From an uncultured Hungatella sp. (lineage in GTDB: Bacteria; Bacillota; Clostridia; Lachnospirales; Lachnospiraceae), in the NCBI GenBank assembly GCA_949879795.1, contig CATLBR010000018.1, positions 1 to 64,000 of the forward strand: a stretch of DNA of 64,000 nucleotides, read 5' to 3'. The translations under genes and the position numbers were made by a program. The notes under the pieces were generated by a model. That model had not been told where the DNA came from. It saw only the letters and a program-made list of their open reading frames with translations, and did no database searches. Positions 45,112-55,145 of this stretch are shown here, piece by piece. The first letter of the stretch is position 1. Every line of letters starts with the position of its first letter.

Positions 45112-46911
45112 ATGGGAGATAAAATCAAAAATTTGAAGATCAGAGTTAAACTCTATGTACTTGTGGGAATCGCCCTCGCAGGTATGCTGGCTCTGGGTAT
45201 TGTATCGTTCTTGCTTATGGGCAATCTTAACGGAGAAACAAACATTATCGCAGAAAAATGGATGCCAAGCTGTACCCTGGCGGATCAGATGAATACCACC
45301 GTGTCAAAGTTAAGACTCTATGAAGTGAGATATGTGACTGCGGACAATGAGTCTAAGATACAGGACTTCTCAGGAAGAGTATCTCAGCAGGTCAGCACCA
45401 TGGATTCTCATGTATCTGCCTATGGCAGCTATGTGTCCACAGCAGAGGGACGGCAGCTCTATGACACACTTCAGTCTGTATGGAATGCCTACAAACAAGT
45501 GGACAGCAAGCTGACCAGCCTGGTGCAGTCTGGCCAGACGGCGGAAGCGTGGGCTCTTCTGGACAGTGAAGAGGGAAGCGGCGGCTATGATGCGGTAACT
45601 CAGGCTCTGGATAATCTGTCTGCCTTTAACACCAGAGGAAGCGATGCTGCTTACACGGAAAGCAATGTCACCTACAGAAACGCCATTATCATTCAGGTGG
45701 TGCTGATGGTAGTAGTAATATTGATCGGTGTCCTGTTCTCCACCATCATCATCGGCAGCATCCGTCAGCCGGTAGCGGAGATCGAGAAAGCGGCTATCCA
45801 GATGGCAAAGGGCAACCTGGACACGAAGATTAGTTATGAGTCCAAAGATGAGCTGGGAGTTCTTGCAGATCAGTTCAGAGAGGTTATCAGGAAATTGCGG
45901 GCAATTGTGGAGGATGAGAATCAGTTCCTGGCAAAGATGGCCTCCGGCGACCTGACGGTGGATTCCATCTGTGAAGAGGAATATATCGGAAGTTTCCATC
46001 AGGTTCTTCTGTCCTTTAGAGCCATAGCGGCCCGTATGAATGAGGCTATGGCACAGATTAGCACCAGCAGTGAACAGGTGTCTAACGGATCCGAGCAGGT
46101 TTCCAGCGGCGCTCAGGCACTTTCCCAAGGAGCTACTGAGCAGGCAAGCTCCATCGAAGAGCTGGCTGCCACCATCTCCGATATCTCCCAGCGTATCAAG
46201 GAGAACGCAGATAATGCAGGCGATGCAAACAAGAAGGTTAACGCCGTAGGTGACGACATGAATCTGAGCAACTCCAAGATGCAGGATATGATCAAGGCCA
46301 TGGAGGATATCAGCAACAGCTCCAACGAAATCGGAAAGATTATCAAGACGATTGAGGATATCGCTTTCCAGACCAATATTCTTGCCCTCAACGCGGCGGT
46401 GGAGGCTGCAAGAGCGGGAAGTGCAGGCAAGGGTTTTGCCGTTGTGGCTGATGAAGTCAGGAATCTTGCAAGCAAAAGCGCGGAGGCATCAAAGAATACG
46501 GCTGTCTTGATCGAAAACTCCATCAAGGCTGTGCAGAACGGTACCGAGATTGCCAGTGAGACTGCTAAGACCTTAAGTCAGGCGGTAGAGGGAGCCAAGG
46601 AAGTTACTGTTCTCATGGATAAGATTTCAGAGGCCAGCAATACTCAATCCGCGGCTATTTCCCAGATCACCATAGGAATTGACCAGATTTCCAGTGTTAT
46701 TCAGACTAACTCCGCCACTGCCGAGCAGAGTGCAGCAGCCAGCCAGGAGCTGTCCAGCCAGGCCCAGCTTATGAAACAGCAGGTAGGAAAATTCCGCCTG
46801 AGAAGTGGTGGTTCTATGATGGAAGTGACTGAATCGGCGAGTACCTACAGCGCTCCGGCCGGGGACTTTGGATATGACGGTGCAGGTTATCAGATGAGTG
46901 ACAAGTATTAA
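45112..46911 (+). CDS. Methyl-accepting chemotaxis protein 3
   Basis: Four-helix-type sensor between TMs, [46 protein letters not shown]. Confidence 0.95.
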   Translation: MGDKIKNLKIRVKLYVLVGIALAGMLALGIVSFLLMGNLNGETNIIAEKWMPSCTLADQMNTTVSKLRLYEVRYVTADNESKIQDFSGRVSQQVSTMDSHVSAYGSYVSTAEGRQLYDTLQSVWNAYKQVDSKLTSLVQSGQTAEAWALLDSEEGSGGYDAVTQALDNLSAFNTRGSDAAYTESNVTYRNAIIIQVVLMVVVILIGVLFSTIIIGSIRQPVAEIEKAAIQMAKGNLDTKISYESKDELGVLADQFREVIRKLRAIVEDENQFLAKMASGDLTVDSICEEEYIGSFHQVLLSFRAIAARMNEAMAQISTSSEQVSNGSEQVSSGAQALSQGATEQASSIEELAATISDISQRIKENADNAGDANKKVNAVGDDMNLSNSKMQDMIKAMEDISNSSNEIGKIIKTIEDIAFQTNILALNAAVEAARAGSAGKGFAVVADEVRNLASKSAEASKNTAVLIENSIKAVQNGTEIASETAKTLSQAVEGAKEVTVLMDKISEASNTQSAAISQITIGIDQISSVIQTNSATAEQSAAASQELSSQAQLMKQQVGKFRLRSGGSMMEVTESASTYSAPAGDFGYDGAGYQMSDKY

Positions 46912-46926
46912 ATATCAGAATCGGCA

Positions 46927-46967
46927 TAGTGAAAAGGTTTCGGGAGTATGACCCGGAACCTTTTACT
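46927..46967. terminator. Terminator-like hairpin after MCP3
   Basis: AGTGAAAAGGTTTCGGG...CCCGGAACCTTTTACT. Confidence 0.6.
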
Positions 46968-47148
46968 ATACCTGAGCCTATGTTTCACAGGCATGACATT
47001 TCATGCCTTACGGGTACTTGACGATAGAGTTCAGTTTGATGTAGAATAGAAAAACACATCCAAGCTCAGGCAGGTGCCGCTGGAAGGAAACCGGCGGTCT
47101 TTAGCAGAGCGGAGAATACTACGACAGAAAGGATGATTGACGGGAACG

Positions 47149-47823
47149 ATGATAAATGAACGATTGTACGGCATTTTGCTGGATTCCTTTTGGAAGATAC
47201 TGCTGCCAGGGCTGAAGGTGACTATCCCTCTCACGGTGATTTCTTTTTCTCTGGCTATGGTGATTGCGGTGGTCATGGCTTTGATACAGTTTGCCAACAT
47301 CAGAGTGCTGAAACAGCTGGCCAGATTCTACATATGGGTGATCAGGGGAACACCTCTTCTGGTTCAGCTGTATGTAATTTTTTTCGGCCTGCCGAAGGTG
47401 GGAATCGTGTTAGATCCCTTTCCCTCCGCGGTGATTGTGTTTTCTCTCAATGAAGGTGCTTATGGAGCAGAGATTATCAGGGCGGCCCTGGAGGCTGTGC
47501 CCAGGGGACAGATGGAGGCAGGGTACTGTGTGGGTATGTCCTACCTGCAGATCATGAGACGTATTGTACTTCCCCAGGCTTTGAGGACGGCGTTTCCGTC
47601 TCTGTCCAACTCTCTAATCGCCATGGTGAAAGATACTTCTCTGGCAGCCAACATCACAGTGACGGAGATGTTCATGGCTACTCAGAGAATCGTAGCCAGA
47701 ACCTACGAACCTCTTGCCCTGTACTGTGAGGTAGGTTTGATCTACCTGATGTTTTCCACGGTCTTAACCAGACTGCAGCATATAGGTGAGAAAAAGCTAA
47801 GCTTTTATATTTCCAGCAAATAA
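47149..47823 (+). CDS. Amino-acid (cystine-type) ABC transporter permease
   Basis: YIWVIRGTPLLVQLYVIFFGLPKVGI; AGYCVGMSYLQIMRRIVLPQALR. Confidence 0.93.
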   Translation: MINERLYGILLDSFWKILLPGLKVTIPLTVISFSLAMVIAVVMALIQFANIRVLKQLARFYIWVIRGTPLLVQLYVIFFGLPKVGIVLDPFPSAVIVFSLNEGAYGAEIIRAALEAVPRGQMEAGYCVGMSYLQIMRRIVLPQALRTAFPSLSNSLIAMVKDTSLAANITVTEMFMATQRIVARTYEPLALYCEVGLIYLMFSTVLTRLQHIGEKKLSFYISSK

Positions 47824-47844
47824 GACAGGAGGAAGAGAGAACAC

Positions 47845-48579
47845 ATGTTGGAGATCAGAGATATCAAAAAAAATTTTGGTGAGCTGCAGGTTCTCAAAGG
47901 GGTAGATCTGGATGTGGAGAAAGGAGACGTGGTGGCCATCTTGGGGCCAAGCGGTTCCGGAAAGACGACATTTTTAAGATGTATCAATTTTTTGGAGACC
48001 ACAGACCAGGGGACCATGGTGTTTGACGGGGAGTCTTTCGATATGAGCCGTATGTCCAAAAAAGATATTGCCAGGATACGGCGGAAGACAGCGTTTGTAT
48101 TCCAGAATTTTAATCTTTTCCTGAATAAGACGGCCCTTGAAAATGTGACCGAAGGACTTGTGACGGCCCGGAGGATTCCGAAGGCTCAAGCCGAAGAGAC
48201 AGGGAGAAAGGCTCTGGACAAAGTAGGGCTTTCCGACCGCTGGAACTATTATCCCCATCAGCTTTCTGGCGGACAGCAGCAGAGAGTGGCTATCGCCAGG
48301 GCCCTGGCCACTGAGCCGGAGATTATCTTTTTTGATGAACCCACATCGGCTCTTGACCCGGAGCTCATCGGGGAGGTACTGGAAGTTATGCGGGAGCTGG
48401 CCCAGGAGGGTATGACTATGTTGGTGGTAACCCACGAGATGAATTTCGCCAGAAACGTGTCTACCAGAGTGATCTTCATGGAGAATGGTAACGTGGTGGA
48501 GGCGGGGAGCTCCAGAGACTTTTTTGAGAATCCCAAGGCGGAGAGAACCAGAGAGTTTTTACGGCTGGTGAATGTGTGA
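47845..48579 (+). CDS. Amino-acid ABC transporter ATP-binding protein
   Basis: GPSGSGKTTFLRCINFLE, LSGGQQQRVAIARAL, FFDEPTSALDPE. Confidence 0.95.
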   Translation: MLEIRDIKKNFGELQVLKGVDLDVEKGDVVAILGPSGSGKTTFLRCINFLETTDQGTMVFDGESFDMSRMSKKDIARIRRKTAFVFQNFNLFLNKTALENVTEGLVTARRIPKAQAEETGRKALDKVGLSDRWNYYPHQLSGGQQQRVAIARALATEPEIIFFDEPTSALDPELIGEVLEVMRELAQEGMTMLVVTHEMNFARNVSTRVIFMENGNVVEAGSSRDFFENPKAERTREFLRLVNV

Positions 48580-48632
48580 GGATTTTCAATGGCGGCTGGA
48601 AAGGCAGGATTTAATTTTAAGGAGGAAGAAAA

Positions 48633-49565
48633 ATGAGAAATTATATATGGTTGAGAAGGACAGCAGCGGTGATGATGACAGGAGCTCTGGCTTTGGCAGG
48701 ATGCTCTGGAGACAACGGGAATCGGGGACAGACAACTCAGAGCGAAGCGGGGAGTCAGAGTCAGGGTGGGGCGACTGCCCAGACACAGGCTGGAGATCAG
48801 AATCAGGCAGCAGAAGGTCAGGAAGCAGGAGAAAATCTGGATCAGCTGGCACAGATTCAACAGAAGGGGCAGCTGGTGGTGGCCATGGAGGGAACATGGT
48901 CACCCTGGACTTACCATGATGAGAATGATGAACTGGTGGGCTATGACGTAGAGGTGGCGAGAATGATCGCAGAGAAGCTGGGAGTTGAGGCAGTCTTTGT
49001 GGAGGGGGAGTGGGACGGCCTCTTCGCAGGCCTGGACGCAGGCCGGTACGACCTGGTGGTCAACGGGGTGGAGATCACCCAGGAGCGGGGAGAGAAGTAT
49101 GACTTTTCAGATCCCTACGGATATATCAGGACGGCAATTGTGGTAAACGGAGACAACGACCAGATACAGTCCTTTGAGGATCTTGCGGGAAAGAAGACCG
49201 CCAACACGATATCCAGTACCTATGCGGAGCTGGCGGAGAGCTTTGGTGCAGAGGTGACAGGTGTGGACGATCTGAACCAGACTTTTGAGCTGCTTTTGTC
49301 GGGGCGTATCGACGCCACACTCAATGCGGAACTTACCTATTACGATTATATGAAGGCACATCCCGACAGAAATCTGAAGATCGCTGCGCTGACAGAGGAA
49401 GCGTCGCTGGTGGCTATTCCCCTGCGCAAAGGCCAGGAGTCAGCCAGCCTTCGAGAGGCTGTCAATCAGGCTATAGTGGAGCTGAGCCAGTCGGGAGAAC
49501 TGACAAAATTGTCTGAGAAATATTTCGGCAGCGATATTTCCCAAAATCCCCAGACCAATGACTAG
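48633..49565 (+). CDS. Amino-acid ABC transporter substrate-binding lipoprotein
   Basis: Lipobox LALAGCSG; LVVAMEGTWSPWTYHDENDELVGYDVEVARMIAEKLG. Confidence 0.94.
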   Translation: MRNYIWLRRTAAVMMTGALALAGCSGDNGNRGQTTQSEAGSQSQGGATAQTQAGDQNQAAEGQEAGENLDQLAQIQQKGQLVVAMEGTWSPWTYHDENDELVGYDVEVARMIAEKLGVEAVFVEGEWDGLFAGLDAGRYDLVVNGVEITQERGEKYDFSDPYGYIRTAIVVNGDNDQIQSFEDLAGKKTANTISSTYAELAESFGAEVTGVDDLNQTFELLLSGRIDATLNAELTYYDYMKAHPDRNLKIAALTEEASLVAIPLRKGQESASLREAVNQAIVELSQSGELTKLSEKYFGSDISQNPQTND

Positions 49566-50895
49566 GGAAAACGACAGGGTACAGCTGCTGCGCACACTGC
49601 TGGCCCTGTCCATTCCGACAATGCTGGAGGAAATGCTGGCCACTCTTTTGCAGTATGTGGATACGGCCATGGTAGGACAGCTGGGAGAGCAGGCCACAGC
49701 GTCGGTGAGCATCACCACCACCATCAATTGGCTGGTGGGAAGTATGGCAGGGGCCATCGGCACAGCGATTCTGGCTATGATTTCAAGAGCGGTGGGAAGT
49801 GGAGAGAAAAGGAGGATTCAGAGTCTTTCTAAGCAGGCGCTGTTTCTGGCGACAGGCTGCGGTGTAGTTACAGGCAGCATCTGCATTCTTCTCAGCCCCT
49901 TTATCCCTGTGTGGATGGGGGCCGAGAAGGCCATACAGGCTCAGGCATCCACCTATTTTTTCATCATCAGTCTTCCGATGGTGTTTCGAGCCTGGACAAC
50001 CATCCTGGGGGCCTCCATCCGGGCAACTCAGAATACCAGAACACCTATGGTCATCAGCATGACAGCTAACTGTCTCAATGTGGTGCTGAACTACATATTG
50101 ATCTACAAGGCGAATATGGGAGTCACAGGAGCGGCGGTGGCTTCAGCGCTGTCCTATTCTCTGTCGGGAGTTCTGATGTTTGCAGCTTACCGAAGGCTGG
50201 AGCTTCTTCGGTGGAGATGGAGGGAATTTTCGGTGGAGGTTCCTCTCCTTAGAGAATGTGCAAAGATCGGGGTGCCCGTTTTGGGCACCAGTATGACCTC
50301 CTGCATGGGGCATGTGGTATTTGCAGGCTTGGTTTCAGGGATGGGAACCACCATTTTTGCTGCCCATTCCATAGCGGTGACGGCGGAGACAATCTTCTAT
50401 ATTCCGGGATATGGGCTGCGCACAGCCACGTCTGCTCTGGTGGGCGCGGCTTTGGGGGAGAAAAACCAGAGAAAACTGAAAGATACAGGAAATTTAAGCG
50501 TTTTTCTCACAGTATTTCTCATGTGCCTCAGCGGGCTCCTGTTGTTTTTTATAGCATATCCCCTGATGTGTCTGTTTACGCCCAGTGAGGCAGTGGCATC
50601 CCTGGGAGCCGAGATGCTTCGGCTGGTGGCTTTGTCAGAGCCGTTCTTCGGGCTGATGATCGTGCTGGAGGGAATTTTTTATGGCCTTGGACGGACAAAG
50701 TACGCGTTTCTGGTGGAGACCTTCAGCATGTGGGGGATAAGGATATTTTTTACTCTCCTGTGTGTGAAGGTGTGGAGCCTGGATCTGAGAGCCGTGTGGT
50801 ATTGTATGATTGCAGACAATGTGTGCAAATCGCTGCTGTTCACCTTACCTGTGCTTACAAAGAAGCGGAGAGACCATATATTTTCTGTAGGATAG
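49558..50895 (+). CDS. MATE-family efflux transporter
   Basis: SIPTMLEEMLATLLQYVDTAMVGQLGEQA; overlaps the SBP stop. Confidence 0.92.
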   Translation: MTRENDRVQLLRTLLALSIPTMLEEMLATLLQYVDTAMVGQLGEQATASVSITTTINWLVGSMAGAIGTAILAMISRAVGSGEKRRIQSLSKQALFLATGCGVVTGSICILLSPFIPVWMGAEKAIQAQASTYFFIISLPMVFRAWTTILGASIRATQNTRTPMVISMTANCLNVVLNYILIYKANMGVTGAAVASALSYSLSGVLMFAAYRRLELLRWRWREFSVEVPLLRECAKIGVPVLGTSMTSCMGHVVFAGLVSGMGTTIFAAHSIAVTAETIFYIPGYGLRTATSALVGAALGEKNQRKLKDTGNLSVFLTVFLMCLSGLLLFFIAYPLMCLFTPSEAVASLGAEMLRLVALSEPFFGLMIVLEGIFYGLGRTKYAFLVETFSMWGIRIFFTLLCVKVWSLDLRAVWYCMIADNVCKSLLFTLPVLTKKRRDHIFSVG

Positions 50896-50936
50896 AAGGC
50901 AGACGGAGGAGAAGATAAAAGTTGGAGGGGATATTT

Positions 50937-51572
50937 ATGACAAAAAAGCAGTTGACCTTAGAGATCATAAACCGCCTGAAAAAGGAGTATCCGGAGGCGG
51001 ACTGTACTTTGGATTATGACCAGGCATGGAAACTGCTGGTAAGCGTGAGGCTGGCGGCTCAGTGCACAGATGCAAGGGTCAATGTGGTGGTGGAAGGACT
51101 CTATGAAAAGTATCCGGATGTGGATGCTCTGGCAGAGGCTCCGGTGGAGGAGATTGAAAAGATTGTAAAGCCATGCGGTCTGGGGCACAGCAAGGCCAGG
51201 GATATCAGCGCCTGCATGAAGATACTTAAGAATCAGTATGGCGGAAAGGTGCCCGATGATTTCGATGCTCTTTTAAAACTTCCCGGGGTGGGAAGAAAAA
51301 GCGCCAATCTGATTATGGGTGATGTGTTCGGCAAACCTGCTATTGTCACTGATACCCACTGTATTCGCTTGGTGAACCGTATGGGCCTGGTGGATGATAT
51401 CAAAGATCCAAAGAAGGTGGAGATGGCTCTGTGGAAACTGGTACCACCCCAGGAGGGTAACAGCTTCTGTCATCGACTGGTGAATCACGGGAGGGAAGTG
51501 TGTACGGCGAGAACCAGGCCTTATTGTGACAGATGCTGCCTGAAAGATATCTGCAAGAAGAACGGAGTGTAG
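50937..51572 (+). CDS. nth: Endonuclease III
   Basis: LPGVGRKSANLIMGDVFGKPAIVTDTHCIRLVNRMG and C-terminal 4Fe-4S Cys cluster CTARTRPYCDRCCLKDIC. Confidence 0.95.
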   Translation: MTKKQLTLEIINRLKKEYPEADCTLDYDQAWKLLVSVRLAAQCTDARVNVVVEGLYEKYPDVDALAEAPVEEIEKIVKPCGLGHSKARDISACMKILKNQYGGKVPDDFDALLKLPGVGRKSANLIMGDVFGKPAIVTDTHCIRLVNRMGLVDDIKDPKKVEMALWKLVPPQEGNSFCHRLVNHGREVCTARTRPYCDRCCLKDICKKNGV

Positions 51573-51616
51573 AAGCAGGAGAGCTGAACAGGAGGATAGA
51601 GGGACAAATACAGTAC

Positions 51617-51706
51617 AAAAAGCATAGGATACACCAGGCAGATGCCTGTAACCTTGGCTGTGATGACGGTCAAGGCGGCAGATGCCCGATGTATCCTATG
51701 CTTTTT
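51617..51706. terminator. Long-stem structured element/terminator downstream of nth
   Basis: Perfect 17-bp arms AAAAAGCATAGGATACA / TGTATCCTATGCTTTTT around a ~56-nt insert with two GGCAGATGCC copies and CCTTG/CAAGG. Confidence 0.6.
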
Positions 51707-51881
51707 TTATTCTAGGAAAGTGTGTCCTGTAGAACAAAAACCCTCCGGGGGATGTTCACTGCGCGCATAAGGAAAATGTTTGCTGTCGCAACCGCGCTCC
51801 TGCGCGAGTGTGAGTCAAAACGTACACTTTTCATGTCAGAGGGTTACCATAAATATGCAGGAAGAATGAGGAGGAGAGGTT

Positions 51882-52661
51882 ATGAGCGGAGCCGAGAAGG
51901 TTATAAGCATCGCAAAGGAAGAAATAGGTTACCTGGAGAAGAAATCCGACCGGGATTTAGACAGCAAGACCGGGAACAGTGGGGACAAAAACTACACAAA
52001 GTACGCCAGAGATCTGTATCCGTCTTTGCAGGCCCAGCCATGGTGTGACATGTTTGTGGACTGGTGTTTTGTGAAAGCCTTCGGGCAGATTCTAGCCCGG
52101 CAGATGATGGGAGGAGGGTTCAGCGCCTACACACCTACATCAGCTCAGTACTTCAAAGATAAGGGAATGTGGAAAAACAGTCCCAAAAAAGGCGATCAGG
52201 TATTTTTTGCGAATTCTGTCCGGATCTATCATACAGGAATCGTGGAGAGAGTCACAAAAGACCGGATTTTTACAGTGGAGGGCAATACTGGCACTGCCCA
52301 GGGGGTGGTGGCTAACGGCGGCGGTGTGTGGGAGAAGTCATACCCTCTGTCATATGAGAAGATAGCAGGGTACGGGCGGCCTGACTGGAACCTTGTTAAA
52401 GAACCAAAGTACAAGGAGGGGTGGAACCATGATTCCAATGGCTGGTGGTACGCGGATACGGAAACTACCTATTATAAATCCGGTTGGCAGGTGATCAACA
52501 GTCACAAATATTATTTTAATGACGACGGGTATGCCCTGACTGATTGGCATGAGATCGACGGGAAATGGTATTACTTTGAGCCCAGGGCCGGACATCCTCT
52601 GGAGTGTGCTCTGTATATCACAGATGAACAGGGGGGGCAGGATGTGGGAGTGTTCTCATAA
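51882..52661 (+). CDS. CHAP-domain amidase with cell-wall-binding repeats
   Basis: QPWCDMFVDWCFVKAFG, GIVERVTKDRIFTVEGN; C-terminal GWW/YYF choline-binding-like repeats. Confidence 0.85.
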   Translation: MSGAEKVISIAKEEIGYLEKKSDRDLDSKTGNSGDKNYTKYARDLYPSLQAQPWCDMFVDWCFVKAFGQILARQMMGGGFSAYTPTSAQYFKDKGMWKNSPKKGDQVFFANSVRIYHTGIVERVTKDRIFTVEGNTGTAQGVVANGGGVWEKSYPLSYEKIAGYGRPDWNLVKEPKYKEGWNHDSNGWWYADTETTYYKSGWQVINSHKYYFNDDGYALTDWHEIDGKWYYFEPRAGHPLECALYITDEQGGQDVGVFS

Positions 52662-52687
52662 ACCTGGATGCGCCCCTGCTGCGGGAT
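52662..52687 (-). repeat. Partial third copy of the structured intergenic repeat
   Basis: AAACCTGGATGCGCCCCTGCTGCGG resembles the AAACCTGCATGCGCCCCGCTGCGG end of copy B. Confidence 0.55.
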
Positions 52688-52793
52688 TTATAATAATCAA
52701 GAGAGAAATATTTTGACTATTTGTGTTATCCAGATATGGCTGCTTTGATGAGAAGACGATAAGATAGAAGGGCAGAAATACAGTTACAAAGGA

Positions 52794-52900
52794 AACCTGC
52801 ATGCGCCCCGCTGCGGATGCACCACTGTACATGAAAGTCTGGAGGGCGTAGTTGGCATCCTTGAATTTATGCCGCCTATTCGGCGGCGGACTTTTATAGT
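52794..52900 (-). repeat. Structured intergenic repeat, copy B
   Basis: Reverse complement aligns along its length with 23151..23257. Confidence 0.85.
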
Positions 52901-52914
52901 AAAAGGAGAATACA

Positions 52915-53523
52915 ATGAGCAACATGTATGGCTATGCCCGGGTCAGCAGCAGAGAACAAAAAGAAGACAGACAGCTGATCGCGCTCAGCGAGGCTCAGCT
53001 GTCTGAAGAAAATATCTATGTGGACAAACAGTCCGGAAAAGATTTTGAAAGACCTATGTACAAACGGCTGATGAAAAAACTCAAGGAGGATGATCTGCTG
53101 TATGTGAAAAGTATCGACCGTCTGGGACGCAATTACGAGGAGATACTGGAACAGTGGCGGGTGCTGACCAGAGAGAAAAAGGTGGATATCGTAGTGCTTG
53201 ACATGCCTTTGCTTGATACGCGGAGGGGGAAAGACCTTATGGGGACATTTTTAAGCGATGTCGTGCTCCAGGTTCTCTCTTTTGTGGCAGAAAACGAGAG
53301 GAAAAACATCAGGGAGCGACAACGGGAGGGGATTGATGCCGCCAGACAGAGAGGAGTGAAATTCGGAAGACCTGTAAGTCCGCTGCCGGACAATTTCAGC
53401 CAGGTGAGCAGGAGCTGGCTGTCGGGTGAGATATCTGGGAGAAAAGGGGCGGAGCTGTGCGGAATGCCGCTTACTTCCTTTCGGCGGCGGAGCAGGGATA
53501 TGGAGAAGACACGGGAGAGGTGA
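52915..53523 (+). CDS. Serine recombinase/resolvase
   Basis: MYGYARVSSREQKEDRQLIAL...YVKSIDRLGRNYEEI...RQREGIDAARQRGVKFGRP. Confidence 0.92.
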   Translation: MSNMYGYARVSSREQKEDRQLIALSEAQLSEENIYVDKQSGKDFERPMYKRLMKKLKEDDLLYVKSIDRLGRNYEEILEQWRVLTREKKVDIVVLDMPLLDTRRGKDLMGTFLSDVVLQVLSFVAENERKNIRERQREGIDAARQRGVKFGRPVSPLPDNFSQVSRSWLSGEISGRKGAELCGMPLTSFRRRSRDMEKTRER

Positions 53524-53622
53524 GTCCGGGAAATACAGGTATTGAAAACCACTTCTTTTTCCAGTATAATAAAGCCACTGAACCAGAAAATACTTGCTTG
53601 CGCAGGCAGGAGGATCTTATAG

Positions 53623-54768
53623 ATGATAACTGAAAAACATAATTTCACGTTTCAGGATACATATCCTCTGGAGAGGCTTGGCGCTTTGGAAAAGCTGCTT
53701 TTTTTTGACATCGAGACCACCGGTTTCTCCGGCGAATATTCCAGGCTGTATCTTGTCGGATGCGTTTTTTTTCATCAGGATACTTGGCAATTAATTCAGT
53801 GGTTTGCCGACTCAAGTGAGTCGGAGCAGGATATTCTCAAGGCTTTCTTGGAATTTGCCAGAAACTTTTCTGTCCTGGTTCACTATAATGGAGACAGGTT
53901 TGATATTCCGTTTATCCAGAAGCGGTGCCGGTTTTATGGGATGGAATGGGATGTCTCCGAGTATGTCAGCGTAGATATATACAAGAAAATTCAGCCGTAC
54001 CGGAAGTTTCTGTCCCTGGACAGTCTGAAACAGAAAAGCATCGAGCATTTTCTGGGAATATTTCGTCAGGACATGTATTCGGGGGGAGAGCTGGTCTGGG
54101 TGTACAGCCATTATCTGGCTGTCCGCGAGAGCAGATTCTATGATATGCTTATGCTCCACAACCGTGAAGATTTGGAGGGAATGCCTCTGATTCTGCCGAT
54201 TTTGTATTATCCGGATTTTCTGGAAGGCGATTTTGTGCTGGCAGACCAGCAGGTTTTGACCCGGACGGATATCTTCGGGGAGCAGGATCTCAGTCTACGT
54301 CTCACTGTGACAAGTCGGGAGTCAGTTCCTGTCCCGGTGGAGTGGAACACGTGCCGCGGGGATTTTCAGGTCCATGACAATACACTTGTTCTTACAGTTC
54401 CTCTTTTTCAGGGAACGCTGAAATATTTTTATCCAGATTACAAAGATTATTATTATCTGCCTTACGAGGACCGGGCCATACACAAAAGTGTGGGGACTTT
54501 TGTAGAGAGGCAGGCCCGCAGGCAGGCGACGGCAAAGACATGCTATACCCATAAGACAGCTCTTTTTCTTTCTCAGGAAGAAGGGCTGTGGACCCCGTCC
54601 TTTCGCAGTGAGTACAAGGATAAACAGCACTACGCAGAATATGTACCGGAGATGTTTCAAGATCGGGAGAAACTGACGGGTTATCTTTTGTGGGTGATGG
54701 AATTCAGGAGTATCATGCAGGAGAAAACAGAATCAAGAGACGGCCCGGAGAGGAGGAAAACGGTGTGA
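53623..54768 (+). CDS. YprB-like RNase H-fold exonuclease domain protein
   Basis: LLFFDIETTGFSGEYSRLYLVGC...VHYNGDRFDIPFIQ. Confidence 0.85.
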   Translation: MITEKHNFTFQDTYPLERLGALEKLLFFDIETTGFSGEYSRLYLVGCVFFHQDTWQLIQWFADSSESEQDILKAFLEFARNFSVLVHYNGDRFDIPFIQKRCRFYGMEWDVSEYVSVDIYKKIQPYRKFLSLDSLKQKSIEHFLGIFRQDMYSGGELVWVYSHYLAVRESRFYDMLMLHNREDLEGMPLILPILYYPDFLEGDFVLADQQVLTRTDIFGEQDLSLRLTVTSRESVPVPVEWNTCRGDFQVHDNTLVLTVPLFQGTLKYFYPDYKDYYYLPYEDRAIHKSVGTFVERQARRQATAKTCYTHKTALFLSQEEGLWTPSFRSEYKDKQHYAEYVPEMFQDREKLTGYLLWVMEFRSIMQEKTESRDGPERRKTV

Positions 54769-55115
54769 CTTGTAAAGAGGCAGAAGGCCTGGTTATGGCT
54801 TATATCCGTCACGACATGGATGTGCAGCAGATGGAAGAGTTTCTGGAACACATTGACCATTGCGAGAATTGCAGGGAAGAGCTGGAGATATACTATACAG
54901 TGGAGGCTGGTATCCGACAGCTGGACGCTGATACTGACACGGACCGCTACAATATCAAAGGGGATATGGAAGCAGATATTCTGGCTTCGAGACAGCACAT
55001 TTACAGTATGCGTTTTCTGAGTATACTCCGGTACGCGGCCGATACCTTGATTGTCATGAGCCTGGTGGTTATGCTTCTGCTTCAGGCCAGAATCTGGTGG
55101 CAGACAGGGATATAA
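54765..55115 (+). CDS. Membrane protein with zf-HC2-like (anti-sigma) zinc finger
   Basis: GTGA overlap start; VTCKEAEGLVMAYIRHDMDVQQMEEFLEHIDHCENCREEL; C-terminal TM. Confidence 0.75.
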   Translation: MTCKEAEGLVMAYIRHDMDVQQMEEFLEHIDHCENCREELEIYYTVEAGIRQLDADTDTDRYNIKGDMEADILASRQHIYSMRFLSILRYAADTLIVMSLVVMLLLQARIWWQTGI

Positions 55116-55145
55116 CCAACAATTATAGAGCGGGAGAATTTAACA

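Noticed and set aside
46970-47148. Possible riboswitch upstream of the amino-acid ABC operon
   Set aside because: Contains a CCGCTGG/CCGGCGG hairpin but no match by eye to SAM, T-box, glycine or lysine aptamer cores.
52656-52925. 89-aa minus-strand ORF between the amidase and the recombinase
   Set aside because: Mostly made of the intergenic repeat copy B and the partial copy; no protein support.
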